Source: Eucalyptus grandis (Eukaryota; Streptophyta; Magnoliopsida; Myrtales; Myrtaceae). From it: a DNA stretch of 64,000 bases. Positions 22,046-33,237 of the stretch are shown piece after piece (within the stretch, counting starts at the first letter, position 1; each line of letters opens with the position of its first letter). The stretch lies in NCBI RefSeq assembly GCF_016545825.1, contig NC_052622.1, positions 14,736,120-14,800,119 on the forward strand, in the 5' to 3' direction. A program made the translations under genes and the position numbers. Under the pieces are notes generated by a model. It was not told the origin of the DNA. It was given only the letters and a program-made list of their open reading frames with translations, and did not search any database.

Positions 22046-22433
22046 ATTAAGAAAGCCGTACCTTTCGACCAAAAACATAATTGACCGGTAAATCAGCCAA
22101 AATACAAAACGTCCCACGTCGAACATGGAGTGTCTTGATTGACCCGCAACTTCCCTTGTTTACCGTTTTGGACCAACCAGGGGCATGTGCACGACTCTTT
22201 CTGAGATTACGATCACGAGGTCGACATCACCACTTCCCCAATTTAAGAATGTCGAAGTTCGATCAGAAGCAATTTCGTAGAACCTTCGTCACGACTCCCA
22301 GCAAGTCATCCGAAGCGAATTATCTCCGAAGTTGTCCCCTCGACTTTTGTGGTCTATCACCGTTATGGCCAGTGCTTAAATTGAATGTTCCTCGCCTTAG
22401 GAGTAGAGTTGAATTCTTGCTTCTCTCCATGAG

Positions 22434-22679
22434 ATGATGAGGAAATTCATCGCGAGATATTGCGTCGATTTCGAGAGCGCCGGCGTTCGCGGTGGTGACG
22501 ATGGGTCGGGTCTTCTGCTGCTTAAGGCCGGAGTGATCTTCGCGGTGTGCTGGATGCTCGCGTCCATCATCGTGTTTTCCTGCGCCAATGAAGGCAACTG
22601 TTGGAAGATACGCAAGAAGATTCCAGTATATCATTCAGAGATCAATTATGTATCGTATCTAACTAGATACAAATTGTAA
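22434..22679 (+). pseudogene. B0: family member interrupted by copia-1
   Basis: Start MMRKF with the second Met equivalent to other members; the hydrophobic segment ends FSC at residue 50. Host sequence stops at 22598 (codon 55), where copia-1 begins, and the frame runs on for 26 codons of LTR sequence. The host frame resumes at 28116 and stops at 28151. Before the insertion the gene would have encoded 66 residues with a short SGRKKEN end and no His/Gly tail. The present ORF is a chimera of membrane segment and LTR-encoded basic residues. The insertion is recent, so the interruption may not be fixed in the species. Confidence 0.7.
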
Positions 22680-22813
22680 TATATTTAGTTACCTGTTTTG
22701 TACACTCTTTTGTACTATAACAATAGGACAATGTACATTGAATCAAAGCAGTGAATACAGAGGAAAATTCCCACAATTCTTTCTCTCAAATTCCTCTCTC
22801 TCGACTTCTTTCA
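22599..22813 (+). repeat. Copia-1 5' LTR
   Basis: 215 bp, TG...CA, identical by eye to the LTR at 27896-28110. Confidence 0.95.
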
Positions 22814-22826
22814 TGGTATCAGAGCC
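22814..22826 (+). other. Copia-1 primer-binding site
   Basis: TGGTATCAGAGCC begins directly after the 5' LTR. It is complementary to the 3' end of plant initiator methionine tRNA. Confidence 0.9.
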
Positions 22827-22999
22827 TTTCTGGTTCTGACATAGCTTCCGCGTTTTTTGAATTGCCTTCCGTGATCTTCTGCTCTTGGTCTTTGCTCCAC
22901 TTGCAAACCAAAACAGCATCCGGCAAGAATTCTTGAGTTACTGCAGAGTTACTGCAAACCAACCTGCAAAACAGAGTTACTGCAGAGTTTCTCTTCATC

Positions 23000-24610
23000 A
23001 TGACAGATCCACATACTTCACCTACCGAAGGTAATGTGACGCCTCATGATTCGCCATCTCCGGCTCAGTCCATTATCAATCCGCCAGCTGATCAACAACC
23101 CAGTCAAAGCCAAATTCACGCACAACACACGCTTTGGCAACCCAATCCGGCTCAGTTCAATCCAGGGTTACCTTTCTCTGGCTATCCTTATCAGTGGATG
23201 CCGTACCCATGGATTCATGGATCAAATCCAGATGCATCACAGCCGGGTTACCAAAGCGTGCAGACCGATGTAGGCCTACCAACCAATGCTGGGGCAGGCT
23301 CAACCATCGGCCTTGAGCAGACGGGCGGACCAGGGAATTCGAATCAGGGACAGACTACAACCAATCCGAGCCAGACTACAACCAATGCGGGATTTCCAAC
23401 AGGGTTTATACCTTTTCCCTTTGCGGCCGCCATGGGTCGCCCAGAACCCGGCGACGCGCTGTATGTCTCCAACGCCGACGGCCCAGAGTTGAAGCTCATC
23501 AACAACCCCCTCACAGGGCCGGAGAATTACTCAAATTGGGCGCGTGACTTCCGTCGAGCCCTCATAACAAAAGATAAGGAGGGATTCATCGACGGCACCA
23601 TTCCGGTCCCAATTGATGAGAAATTAGGGCGACAATGGAAAAAGTGTAATCAGTTAGTCAGGACATGGATAGGAAATTGTATAAACCCAGAAATAGCTGT
23701 CGGATTGCCTCCCACAGAGGATTCAAAAGTTTTTTGGGACAATATACGCGAGATGTATGGAAAACTGGATCGGGCGAGGATTTTCTCACTACATCAAGCA
23801 CTTTCCGAACTGAAGCAAGGAAACACGTCTGTGACGACGTGCTTCAACAAACTTTCAGCCCTCTGGAATGAGCTGGAGGCAGCGGAAGAGAAACTCGATG
23901 GGCCCGAAACCACTATCCAACAACACAAGGCGATAAAAGACAGAGAGAAGGCGACTCGCTTTCTACTCATTCTTAACGAATCTTACCTCCATTTCAGGTC
24001 ACAGATACTTGCCATGGAGCCTGCGCCTTCGATTGGCCGTATATTCCAGCTTGCTGTGCAAGAGGAAAGCCAAAGGCTCGCCTCAACTGAAGGGAAAGGG
24101 GCAGAAACCCTAGCCCTGGCCGCAAGGATCGAAAGGGGTTCGCGAACCCTAGAGAAGAGAGGAGATGCGGCGCTAGGGTTTGCGGTCGAACAGAAGCCTT
24201 TTAAAGGGACTTCTTCGGACGGCCACGATCGCGCGTCTAGATCGGACGGCTCACGATGGGCGCGCAACTCCTCAGATCTGGACGGTGGAGATTTCACTAT
24301 CATTAAAGGATCCAACGGCGGGAATTTCACGAGAAATTATGGGCCGAATTCTTCCCGGTCCAATTCGAATGGGCAGAATTCTCATGGGCCGAACTCCTAT
24401 GGGCCTAATTCCTATGGGCCGAGTTCAAAAAATAAGGGAAAATTGTATTGTGAATTTTGCAAGCGACCCCATCACACTGTTGAAAATTGCTGGAAGTTGC
24501 ATGGCAAACCTAGCGAAAAAAGGGGTAAGGAGATATCAGCAGCGGCATATCGATCACGGGACGGGCCCGTGCGAATCAACTCATCACTCATGGTGAATAT
24601 GAGCGGTTGA
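23000..24610 (+). CDS. Copia-1 gag
   Basis: 536 codons, ATG 186 bp after the LTR. The first 150 residues are rich in Pro, Gln, Ser and Asn. A copia-type gag core follows (NPLTGPENYSNW and IDGTIPVP at about 165-200, then the conserved WIGNCINPEI region). Residues 484-497 form an intact zinc knuckle, CEFC-X4-H-X4-C. Before it are GPNSYGPNSYGP repeats. The frame stops shortly after the knuckle (VNMSG then TGA). In copia elements gag and pol are normally one frame, so this stop probably reflects damage or truncation. The protein packages element RNA into virus-like particles. Confidence 0.85.
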   Translation: MTDPHTSPTEGNVTPHDSPSPAQSIINPPADQQPSQSQIHAQHTLWQPNPAQFNPGLPFSGYPYQWMPYPWIHGSNPDASQPGYQSVQTDVGLPTNAGAGSTIGLEQTGGPGNSNQGQTTTNPSQTTTNAGFPTGFIPFPFAAAMGRPEPGDALYVSNADGPELKLINNPLTGPENYSNWARDFRRALITKDKEGFIDGTIPVPIDEKLGRQWKKCNQLVRTWIGNCINPEIAVGLPPTEDSKVFWDNIREMYGKLDRARIFSLHQALSELKQGNTSVTTCFNKLSALWNELEAAEEKLDGPETTIQQHKAIKDREKATRFLLILNESYLHFRSQILAMEPAPSIGRIFQLAVQEESQRLASTEGKGAETLALAARIERGSRTLEKRGDAALGFAVEQKPFKGTSSDGHDRASRSDGSRWARNSSDLDGGDFTIIKGSNGGNFTRNYGPNSSRSNSNGQNSHGPNSYGPNSYGPSSKNKGKLYCEFCKRPHHTVENCWKLHGKPSEKRGKEISAAAYRSRDGPVRINSSLMVNMSG

Positions 24611-27600
24611 TGCGAGCCTTTGCAAAAATTAGAAGTTCCAAAGAGAGGGAGTTTTACAGGTATTTCTCCATGTCGATAAACAATATATCGAGAAATACTT
24701 GGATTGTTGATTACGAGCCGATGATCATATTGCATGTGAGAAGAAATTATTTACTGCCATTAATAAAGAACTAGATAGCCCTATTGTAGTACAATTGCCA
24801 AACGGCAACGTTACTCACGTCACTCTAACTGGGACAGTTAATCTTAGTTCTCAAATTGTTCTCACAAATGTCCTATATATTCCTGAGTTCCAATTCAATC
24901 TTATATCTGTGTCTAGAGCCTGTAAGGAAAATTCATGTCAAGTTTCCTTCAATGCTGATAGTTGTCAATTTCAGGCCCTTTCGACTGGGAAACTGATGGG
25001 ATGGGGTAATCTATCAGAAGGATTATTTTTCTGGAGAAGTTCAGCCAAGCATCTAGATCAATTTCTTTGTAATAAGCAGTCATTGTGTAATTCGACTACC
25101 AATGATAAAAATTTCATTTTTCATTCTAGAATGGGTCATAGTTCTTTATTTCCCTATTCTCAATGTCACATTTGCCCCCTTGCAAAGCAATCGCGTACCT
25201 CCTTTCCAATAAGCAGCAGTCGTGCAGCTGATGTTTTTTCTTTACTTCATATTGATATATGGGGACCATACCATACTCTAAATAATGATGGTTCTCGATT
25301 CTTTCTTACCATTGTGGATGATCATTCAAGGGCCACATGGATTTTTCTCATGCAATCCAAAGTCAAGTCGTGTCACACTTAAGAACATTCATTTCCTTGT
25401 CAAAGACTCAATTCGGAAAAACTATCCAAAAATTCGAACAGACAATGGAAAAGAATTTTTAATTATGAATGCACGGCTTTATTATCATCCCAAGGGATTC
25501 TACATGAGAGTTCATGTACTTACACACCACAACAAAATGGAATAGTGGAAAGGAAGCACCGTCACTTGTTGGAAGTTGCCCGGTCTTTAAAGTTCCAGGC
25601 TTCTATTCCAGATATTTTTTGGGGAGATTGTATTTTAACTGCAGCATATTTGATCAACCGTATGCCGACCAAGATTCTTAACGGTCGAAGTCCTTTCGAA
25701 CTTCTTTTTGGGAAGAAACCAGATCTTCGTCATCTAAGGATTTTTGGGTGCCTGTGCTATGCTTCTATAGTGGGACCTAAGGATAAGATGGGTCCACGAG
25801 CTCGTCGGTGCATATTCATGGGGTATCCTACCCTACGAAAAGGGTACCGCATGTTTGATCCATCTACGGGTGATTTTTTTGTTAGTAGAGATGTTCAATT
25901 CCACGAAGACTCTTTTCCTTTTGCTGCCCAGGGAATCAAGCGAAGATAGAGCGGGACATTCTCTTGCTCATCATATCGAAGAGTCTACCCATGATCCGGG
26001 ATATGTTCTATATCCTATGGCACCAACACCTTTAGCAACGGACTTGGATCAGCACTTATATACAGGACCTTCTTTAGAATCATCTCCTGTGGAACCTCCA
26101 ATGACTCAGTCATCTCCTATGGAGCCTCTAGCAAACCAACCATCTTCTGACGATATTCATCCCAGACGTTCCGGACGAGCCACACGTCCACCAACTTGGA
26201 CTAAAGATTACATATGTGGAGTGAGAAATCCATCAGGTATTCTTTTTCCTATTTCTTCTTATGTTTCCTTCGATCGATTATCCGAGGAACATAGATGTTG
26301 CATTACTCGTATTTCTGAAGAACGCGAGCCTTCAAGTTATGACGAGGCAAGAAAAGATCAGCGTTGGAGAATGCTATGAAAGCAGAATTGCAGGCGATAG
26401 ATAATCATACATGGGAATTCGTCAGTTTACCTCCGCATCGTAAGCCAATCGGATGCAAATGGGTTTACAAGATCAAATATCGAGCTGATGGTTCGGTTGA
26501 AAGATACAAAGCCAGGTTGGTAGCAAAAGGTTTCACACAGAAAAAGAAGGTTTGATTATCATGAAACCTTCTCTCCTGTGGCTAAAGATGTTACAGTCCG
26601 ATCCTTCCTCTCTGTAGCAGCGGCTTATCGAGACCGGCCCTTACATCGGATGGATGTTCACAATGCCTTCCTTCATGGAGATCTAGATGAAGAGATTTAT
26701 ATGGACATTCCACAGGGTTTACGGAGACAGGGGGAGAATAAAGTATGTCGTCTCCGCAAAATCCCTATATGGGCTTAAGCAAGCATCTAGACAATGGTAT
26801 GCAAAATTTTCTGAGTCCTTGATAGCTGCTGGTTTTCAACAGAGCAAATTTGATTATGCCGTTTTCACATGGACTAAAGGTACGTCATCTATATACTTGA
26901 TGATATATGTAGATGATATACTGATTATGGGCAATGATGAGATAGCCGTCAAAAAGTTCAAGCAATTCCTGCATTCTACTTTTCATATAAAAGATCTAGG
27001 TTTGCCAAAGTATTTTCTTGGAATAGAAATTGCTCGATCAGACCAAGGAATATCCCTCGGCCGGAGGAATTTGCCTTGGAAATCATATCGAAGCGGGATT
27101 GTCGGGATGTAAGCCAGCTGTAATTCCAATTGAGCAGAACATCAAGGCGACCACAGCAGATTATGATGCCGAGTCTCTCAAAAGGCTGATCTGTACTTAA
27201 AGATCCAATGAGTTATCGAAACTAGTTGGGAAGCTCATATATTTGACTATGACTCGGCCGGATATTATTTATGCTGTTCAAACCCTCAGTCGGTTCATGC
27301 ACAATCCCAAGCAGTCTCACATGAATGCTGCACTCAAAGTGGTAAAATATTTGAAGAAATGTCCTGGACTTGGGATCCTTCTATCCAAGAAATGTGATAT
27401 GAGGATGATAGCATATTGTGATGCGGATTATGCAACCTGTCCGATGAGTAGGAGGTCCATAACTGGTTTCTGTGTTAAGTTTGGGGATTCTTTACTTTCA
27501 TGGAAAACAAAGAAGCAATCGACTGTTTCATTATCCTCAGCAGAGGCGGAATATCGGGCAATGGCAAAGACCACGTGTGAGATAGTGTGGCTACGTGGAT

Positions 27601-27890
27601 TACTTCGTGATCTTGGAGTACAAGTTCAAGGGCCAACGAAATTGTTTTGTGACAATGATGCAGCCCTCAAACTTGCTTCAAACCCAATTGTTCATGAAAG
27701 GACGAAACACATAGAAGTAGACTGCCATTTCACACGGGAAAAAAATCCAGGAAGGAATAATTGAGACATTGGGAATTCGAACAGAAGAACAACCGGCGGA
27801 TATTTTCACCAAACCTTTGTGTCAAAGTCAGCACGCGTATCTCCTAAGCAAGCTAGGCGTCTTAGATATCTACAAGCCACCAGCTTGAGG
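24611..27890 (+). pseudogene. Copia-1 pol, broken by many frameshifts
   Basis: In order: a protease site near 24700-24740 (WIVD then a shifted ADDHIAC; the D-S-G triad is lost); the pre-integrase zinc region; the integrase core (HIDIWGP near 25247, RTDNGKEF near 25435, VERKHRH near 25546); reverse transcriptase (RMDVHNAFLHGDL near 26647, YVDD near 26907); RNase H (YCDADYA near 27415, SSAEAEYRAM near 27536). At least eight frame changes or stops separate these, many in short homopolymer runs, as at 26540. The copy cannot make a full polyprotein. Confidence 0.9.
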
Positions 27891-27895
27891 GGGAG
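27887..27895 (+). other. Copia-1 polypurine tract
   Basis: GAGGGGGAG lies immediately before the 3' LTR and would prime plus-strand DNA synthesis. Confidence 0.85.
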
Positions 27896-28110
27896 TGTTG
27901 GAAGATACGCAAGAAGATTCCAGTATATCATTCAGAGATCAATTATGTATCGTATCTAACTAGATACAAATTGTAATATATTTAGTTACCTGTTTTGTAC
28001 ACTCTTTTGTACTATAACAATAGGACAATGTACATTGAATCAAAGCAGTGAATACAGAGGAAAATTCCCACAATTCTTTCTCTCAAATTCCTCTCTCTCG
28101 ACTTCTTTCA
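27896..28110 (+). repeat. Copia-1 3' LTR
   Basis: 215 bp, identical by eye to the 5' LTR, followed by GCAAC. Confidence 0.95.
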
Positions 28111-28115
28111 GCAAC

Positions 28116-28151
28116 GGCTCGCTCTTCTCTGGCCGCAAAAAGGAAAATTGA
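28116..28151 (+). pseudogene. B0: 3' end after copia-1
   Basis: Twelve codons continue the B0 frame (SLFSGRKKEN) to TGA. The same sequence, with changes, is fused to the A0 start at about 2128. Confidence 0.6.
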
Positions 28152-29168
28152 CTTGGAGGACATTTTGGGAGTCGTGCCATAATTAAGCCAATTGCGTAAG
28201 AGTGCCGCTAGGCTAACAGCCACAGTTATTCTAAGAAGAACATTCCAAATTCAAAGAAAGGGGCAACAGAAAGGTCAAGTTTAGCGTTTTTTGACGTGGC
28301 CATTATTTATTGAGTGCTGCTATATCAGTGGTCACGGAGACCTATTGACCAAAAATTCCTCTCACAGCCCCATACCAACCGATCAGACTTATGGAGGAAT
28401 ATAAATGTAAATTCTGTAAATTTTGCTTACCTTAATGAATTCAACAATAGAAACTTATTAAGAAATAATGGACGATGCACGTGATCTCTCAATGAGTACA
28501 CTCCTTATTTCCAATGTGAAAAGTATATCGATGGTGTATGCAGTACATATTATGTTCTGTGGGTATCATTGATTTGGTGATGCAATTTATATTTAAGTTA
28601 TATCATATTAGTGAATTTATATAATAATTTGAATAAAGTTCATTCATCTAGATTCATCAAAAGTCAAAAGATGAATTTGACACTTTTCCGTCAAATCTAA
28701 AATATTATGTGAGTTTTAAAAGATTTTTGGGTCAACATTCGTGTAAAAAAAAAAAATTATTGTGACTAATTGAAATACAAGCCAATCTTTGATATCCCAT
28801 CTTTTTTTTTTCTTTTTCACAATGAATTGTAAATTAATCTGAAATTAATAGATAAACTTACCATATTAAAGAAACAGTACTTTTTGCGGAGGAGATACTC
28901 TTTATTTTTTAATGAATAGAAGGATGAGAATGGAGACTAGCACAAATAATTTATATGGAAATCATCATAAGCCTCTCGCATCAATAATATATAATTTGAG
29001 TCAGAAAACAACATCCGTTAAGATCGCGAAGTATAGAGATTGATGAAGCTAATCACAATTCCAACGCGAATAAATGAACACCCAATTTTCTTCACAACCG
29101 GATCAAAAAGTCGTCAGTGTGGAATAATTGGGTGGTTGAGAACTTGCATCGATCCTTCAGTTTTTGAG
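28152..29168. other. Intergenic with a B-only 825-bp segment
   Basis: 28152-28343 matches the flank of A0. From 28344 to 29168 there is no counterpart in block A, where the two sides are joined at a single ATTGAC. Here ATTGAC occurs at both ends. No ORF or inverted repeats were seen. Confidence 0.5.
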
Positions 29169-29196
29169 ATTGACAGTGACGTACTTTTCTCGTCCC

Positions 29197-29203
29197 TATA
29201 TAA
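29197..29203 (+). promoter_or_regulatory. TATA box of B1
   Basis: TATATAA, 90 bp before the B1 start codon, conserved with A1. Confidence 0.6.
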
Positions 29204-29292
29204 TTGAAGGTCCCTCATCTCATGTATATTGTCTCCTTCCTACAACTATTGATACCGCGAATAATTGAGTTCTTGCTTCTCTTCACGACATA

Positions 29293-29712
29293 ATGAGGCA
29301 ATCAATGGCGAGCAATTGGATCGATTTAGCAAGCCCCGGTGTTCATGGTGATGATGGAGCAGATCTTCTGCTACTCAAGTCCGGAGTGATCTTCATGCTG
29401 TGCTTGATCGTTGCGTCAGTTGTTATATTTTCCTGTGGCGACTCTCAGGATGAAAACGGCGACCGCCGCGCAGGCAGACGCGCTGGAAGCAGTAGTTGGG
29501 GCCTGGCAACTGGAGGCGCGGCGGCTGGAGTTGCAGTGGCTAGTTATGGTGGAGGCCACCATCATGGTGGAGGCCACGGTCACCATCATGGTGGAGGCCA
29601 CCATCATGGTGGAGGCCACGGTCACCATCATGGTGGAGGCCACCATCATGGCGGTTGCGGCGGGGGTGGGGGTGGGGGTGGCGGTTGCGGCGGGGGCAGC
29701 GGAGGGTGTTGA
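29293..29712 (+). CDS. B1: intact His/Gly-rich single-pass membrane protein
   Basis: 139 residues. The N-terminus (MRQSMASNWIDLAS) has GDDGAD at 19-24. Residues 25-48 are LLLLKS plus one hydrophobic segment ending FSC. Residues 49-66 are charged with both signs (DSQDENGDRRAGRRAG). About 67-87 is small and Ala/Gly-rich. From about 87 the tail is a His/Gly repeat (GGGHHHGGGHGHHHG), then Gly with Cys, ending SGGC. The His repeat is encoded by 42-bp tandem units. Start: aligned with all members, 90 bp from a TATA box. No signal peptide is apparent; the hydrophobic segment probably acts as a membrane anchor. The tail could bind divalent metals (inference). Its twin A1 has lost the His region. This and C0 are the best-preserved members. 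Confidence 0.75.
   Translation: MRQSMASNWIDLASPGVHGDDGADLLLLKSGVIFMLCLIVASVVIFSCGDSQDENGDRRAGRRAGSSSWGLATGGAAAGVAVASYGGGHHHGGGHGHHHGGGHHHGGGHGHHHGGGHHHGGCGGGGGGGGGCGGGSGGC
29551..29652 (+). repeat. 42-bp tandem repeat coding for the His/Gly tail of B1
   Basis: Units start at 29551, 29593 and 29635 (about 2.4 copies) and are nearly identical. Each encodes GGHHHGGGHGHHHG. Such repeats change length easily by slippage. Confidence 0.85.
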
Positions 29713-29779
29713 ATTGACCTTATATTTATATACCTTTAAGGCATGAGTTAAAAAAAAAAAGAAAAAGCATTTTCATTCC

Positions 29780-29785
29780 AATAAA
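29780..29785 (+). terminator. Possible polyadenylation signal of B1
   Basis: AATAAA 68 bp after the stop codon, conserved with A1. Confidence 0.4.
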
Positions 29786-30142
29786 TTGCGATGCGATAGT
29801 GTGGTCTGTGTTTCATATTAGGATTGCTATTTAGGCTTAAGTATCTTGTAATTTACATATGTTGTATTTAAGGATAATTGTACTCTCCCCCTATACTTGT
29901 GTTCTTCATTTAATAATTTACGGATATTATAATCCTCTCTCTTTACAATTCTCAACTTGATGTCAGAGTTATTTGTTGTTTGAGGAAAAACCCATTGAGT
30001 TTGTTCACGGCCAGCCACACCGGCCACCGTTCTCCATCAAGTCCTCACCTTTCAGTCACAGTTCAACATCCTTCCATTGCTCAATCCAAAACAGAGACCA
30101 CCAACAGGCTCGTTGTCCTCAAACGGCCCATATCAAGAGCTT
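29786..30142. other. Conserved 3' flank of B1, no gene seen
   Basis: Matches 2801-3150. The two copies keep short ORFs but in differing lengths and frames. Confidence 0.5.
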
Positions 30143-31266
30143 CTACTTCACATATTGGGCTAAGGAAATATCCAGCACTCTTACTTGTATTGAACGTTTT
30201 CATATAGTTCAAAAACTAGATTGAACATGTATCAAAAGTTCAGAGACTATATCGAATAAATTAAAAATTCATGAGCCACATTATACATTGAGTTAAAGTT
30301 TAAGGACTACATTGAATAAATTAAAGGTTTATGGACTAAATTGCACATTAGGTCAAACTTCTTGGTGTCATTATCCTATTAGAAGAAAAGACAAATTTAT
30401 TGTACTCGTCAGTCTGATGAGGTTAGCCGGGTTAGTGAAATGAACCAGAGAATAGAACTTTCTTGTTTTTTTTTTTCCATTGGCTAGGTGTGTTGTGGAA
30501 ATTGTCTTCCCTGATAACATTAGGTGGGAAAAAAGATAAATTTATCGCACCGGTCATGATACAGTCGAAGTCGAATCCGATGATAGCATTAGTGAAATGG
30601 TCCAAACTTCACACACTTGATTTCCAAATTGGAGCACTGAAATGGTCCAAACTTTACACACATGATTTCCTGAAGCATTGCTTGGCGTAACTCTCGGATA
30701 TACCACTCCTCACATTTGCGTCATCCTCATGGCGGGATCGGAAAATTGGTTCTAATTCGATGCACTAAACCTGGTTTTTTTTTTTTTTTTTTTTGGGTAT
30801 CAGAGCACTAAACCTAGTTCAAAAGCTTACAAACACATGTCAAAAAATGTCAAGGACTTTATTTTGATAAAGTGTTGTTAGAGTCATTCATCGACTGTGC
30901 GTTATGGTATGGTATTGGTTTACGTTGTGGTGAACCCAGCCAAAGAGAATTGGAGACTGGATGATGTAATTGAAAATGACATTTTTAGGCCTCATGCTAA
31001 ATCTCATCATGTTAATGCCCATTCTAACAAATTCATCGTATTGGTCATGATACGTTCAAATCTGATGAGGTTAGTTGGAGTAGTGAAATGGTCCAAACTT
31101 CATACACGTGATTTCCGATTGGAGCATTGCTTGGCATATACCTCTCGGATACGACAGTCCTCACATTTGCATCATCCTCATGGCAGGATTGTAAAATTGA
31201 TTCAGATTTGATGTGCTAAACCTAGTTTTTTTTTTTTGGGTCAGAGCACTAAACCTAATTTTTTTT

Positions 31267-31781
31267 GGATTAATACCCTGAAAAACCCCAAATTGGTACA
31301 CTTGTAACAAATTTACCCCAAACTATTTTTTTGACCATGAAAAACCCCAAACTAGTACACTTGTGACAAATTTACTCAAATTGATCATAAAAAAAATCCT
31401 TAGCTCGTATATTTATGACAAATTTACCAAAAAATAATTTATTCGACAGCAAAAAACCCAAAACTGGTAAATTTGTGACAAATATACCCTCTGCTAAATT
31501 GGATTAATACAAAAAAAAATCACAAAAATTGTAAACTATAACAAACGGAGCATAAAATTCCAAATTGATATATCAGTCAACTATCACATGTCATTTAACT
31601 TAATAATTTGACAGTAAAATTTAATAAAAACTAACATATGGTAAATTTGTTACAAGTGTACCAGTTTGGGGTAAATTTGTCAAAGGTATACGAGTTTGGG
31701 GGAATTTTTGTGGTTATAAAAATAGTTTTTGGTAAATTTATCACGGTGTACAAGTTTAGAGTTTTTCAATGTATTAACCCC
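31267..31781. mobile_element. Foldback element, relative of 19759-20229
   Basis: Starts GGATTAATACCC and ends GTATTAACCCC. The interior has repeated 'aaaaaccccaaa', 'acttgtaacaaatttacc' and their complements. It is flanked by T-runs, so the target duplication cannot be read. Confidence 0.6.
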
Positions 31782-32487
31782 TTTTTTTTTTTTTTGGTCG
31801 AACGCTGAACATAGTTCAAAAGCTAACATACACAGCATCCTAAAAAATATCAAGGACTTTATTTTGATAATGTGCTATTAGAGTCATCCATCGACTGTGC
31901 ATTACTATATGGTGTTGGTTTATGTTGAAGTGAACACAGCGGAAGAGGATTGGAGACACAATGATGTAATTGAAAGTGACATTTTTAGGCCTTGTGCTAA
32001 TTTCATCACGTTAATGCCCGTTCTGAGAAGATAAGGGGAAATCACAAGTAGAATGCCAAAGAATATGTGGGAAAGATTATCGAGAGCAGGTATATCATAT
32101 GGGTAACACTTAATGTTAGGAAATTTCTGCTCTTAATACGCAGTATCATCGCATGGCAACATGTTTGTGACTTGCAACCACTTCTTTTTTCCCCAAAATT
32201 GCACGGACATTGGCATAGTGTCTTTCTATCCACACGCCAAGAAAGGATTTATGTGATGTGAAATATAAATTGTGTCTGATCAAAAAAAAAAAAAAAAAGA
32301 GGAAAAAACTATGTCCACATTCTTCTTAGTACTTCTGAAGGGGTGCTTATGCAGCCAGGTCTCTTTCTAAGGCAGTTAACTCTATTTAATAGAAGTATTG
32401 GATGATCATAAGTCAGGTTCAAGCCAAATTATACGTGTAGTTTTTCCCTTTTATTTGTAAGCCAAATTGTACCAGCTTAAGCATCAA

Positions 32488-33237
32488 GGTTATATTTGGT
32501 CGTCCGGATTTCTAATCAGGATGTGACTGAATAGGATTTGATATGAAATCCTGAGATTTTTTTATATCCAATCCATTATTTGGTGAATCGTAATATTAAA
32601 ATCGGATATATTTACATCATATCATGTACATTTTTTTGATATAAATGGCATATCATTATAAATGAACATAAATGTTCATAAACGAGAGATAGTGAAAATC
32701 TCTCATAACATTATTCCTTAATTTATTTGTAGTTTATTTTTCCTCTTTTTTTATTATTTTCTTTATTATTTCTTTTTTCCCCATTCATCATTATTTAATA
32801 AAATTTTATAAAATAGTAAACTGTACTAATAAACCTAAAATACATAAAATATATAATAAATATAAATATTTAATTTATAGATTGGATGTTTATTATAAGA
32901 TATAATTAAAGTTGAAATATAAATTAAAATAGGATTAATTTAAAATAAATTTCTATTTTTCATTCTTAATTTCTTAAATTAGAATTCAAATATTATTTAT
33001 ATTGAAATATTATTTCAATTTTTTTAATTTAATAATTTTTTTATTCAAGAAAAATAACTTTCCTATTATGGACATTAGAAATTCTATCTACCTTTATCCC
33101 ACCTTCCCCATATGATAATTTTATCCTGCCTATATCCCCCTTATATTCGACTTTATCCTATCCTAAGTGAGCACCAAACGTAGGATAGGATAAATCATAT
33201 CATATCTCGAATTTTAACCCGACTACCAAATACAGCC
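32488..33237. mobile_element. Harbinger-like MITE, AT-rich
   Basis: The left end is GGTTATATTTGGTCGTC; the reverse complement of the right end is GGCTGTATTTGGTAGTC. It is about 750 bp, very AT-rich and has no ORF. It is followed by TAA and preceded by CAA, which fits a decayed TAA duplication. 'ggataggataaatcatatc' near the right end mirrors 'gaataggatttgatatga' near the left. Confidence 0.6.

Larger units (their letters stand above)
22599..28110 (+). mobile_element. Copia-1: recent Ty1/copia LTR retrotransposon
   Basis: 5512 bp, flanked by perfect 5-bp duplications GCAAC (22594-22598 and 28111-28115). The LTRs are 215 bp, start TGTTGG and end TTTCA. By eye they are identical to each other, which indicates very recent insertion. 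The tRNA-iMet primer site and polypurine tract are in place. The domain order gag, protease, integrase, reverse transcriptase, RNase H is that of Ty1/copia. Despite the identical LTRs, pol has many frameshifts, so this copy was probably mobilised by another element or contains sequencing errors. Confidence 0.95.
30143..33237. other. B-only 3.1 kb segment made of repeats
   Basis: Block A lacks this segment. It contains direct repeats of about 205-250 bp: 30817-31023 with 31808-32022, and 30515-30770 with 31018-31230. It also has a foldback element (31267-31781) and a Harbinger-like MITE (32488-33237). No gene-like ORF was found. Confidence 0.6.

Noticed and set aside
22081..22437. 118-codon ORF just upstream of and overlapping B0, with relatives at 1772 and 13709
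   Set aside because: It is the conserved leader region. Frame and length differ between copies (in B3 it is in frame with the gene), so protein conservation is not supported.
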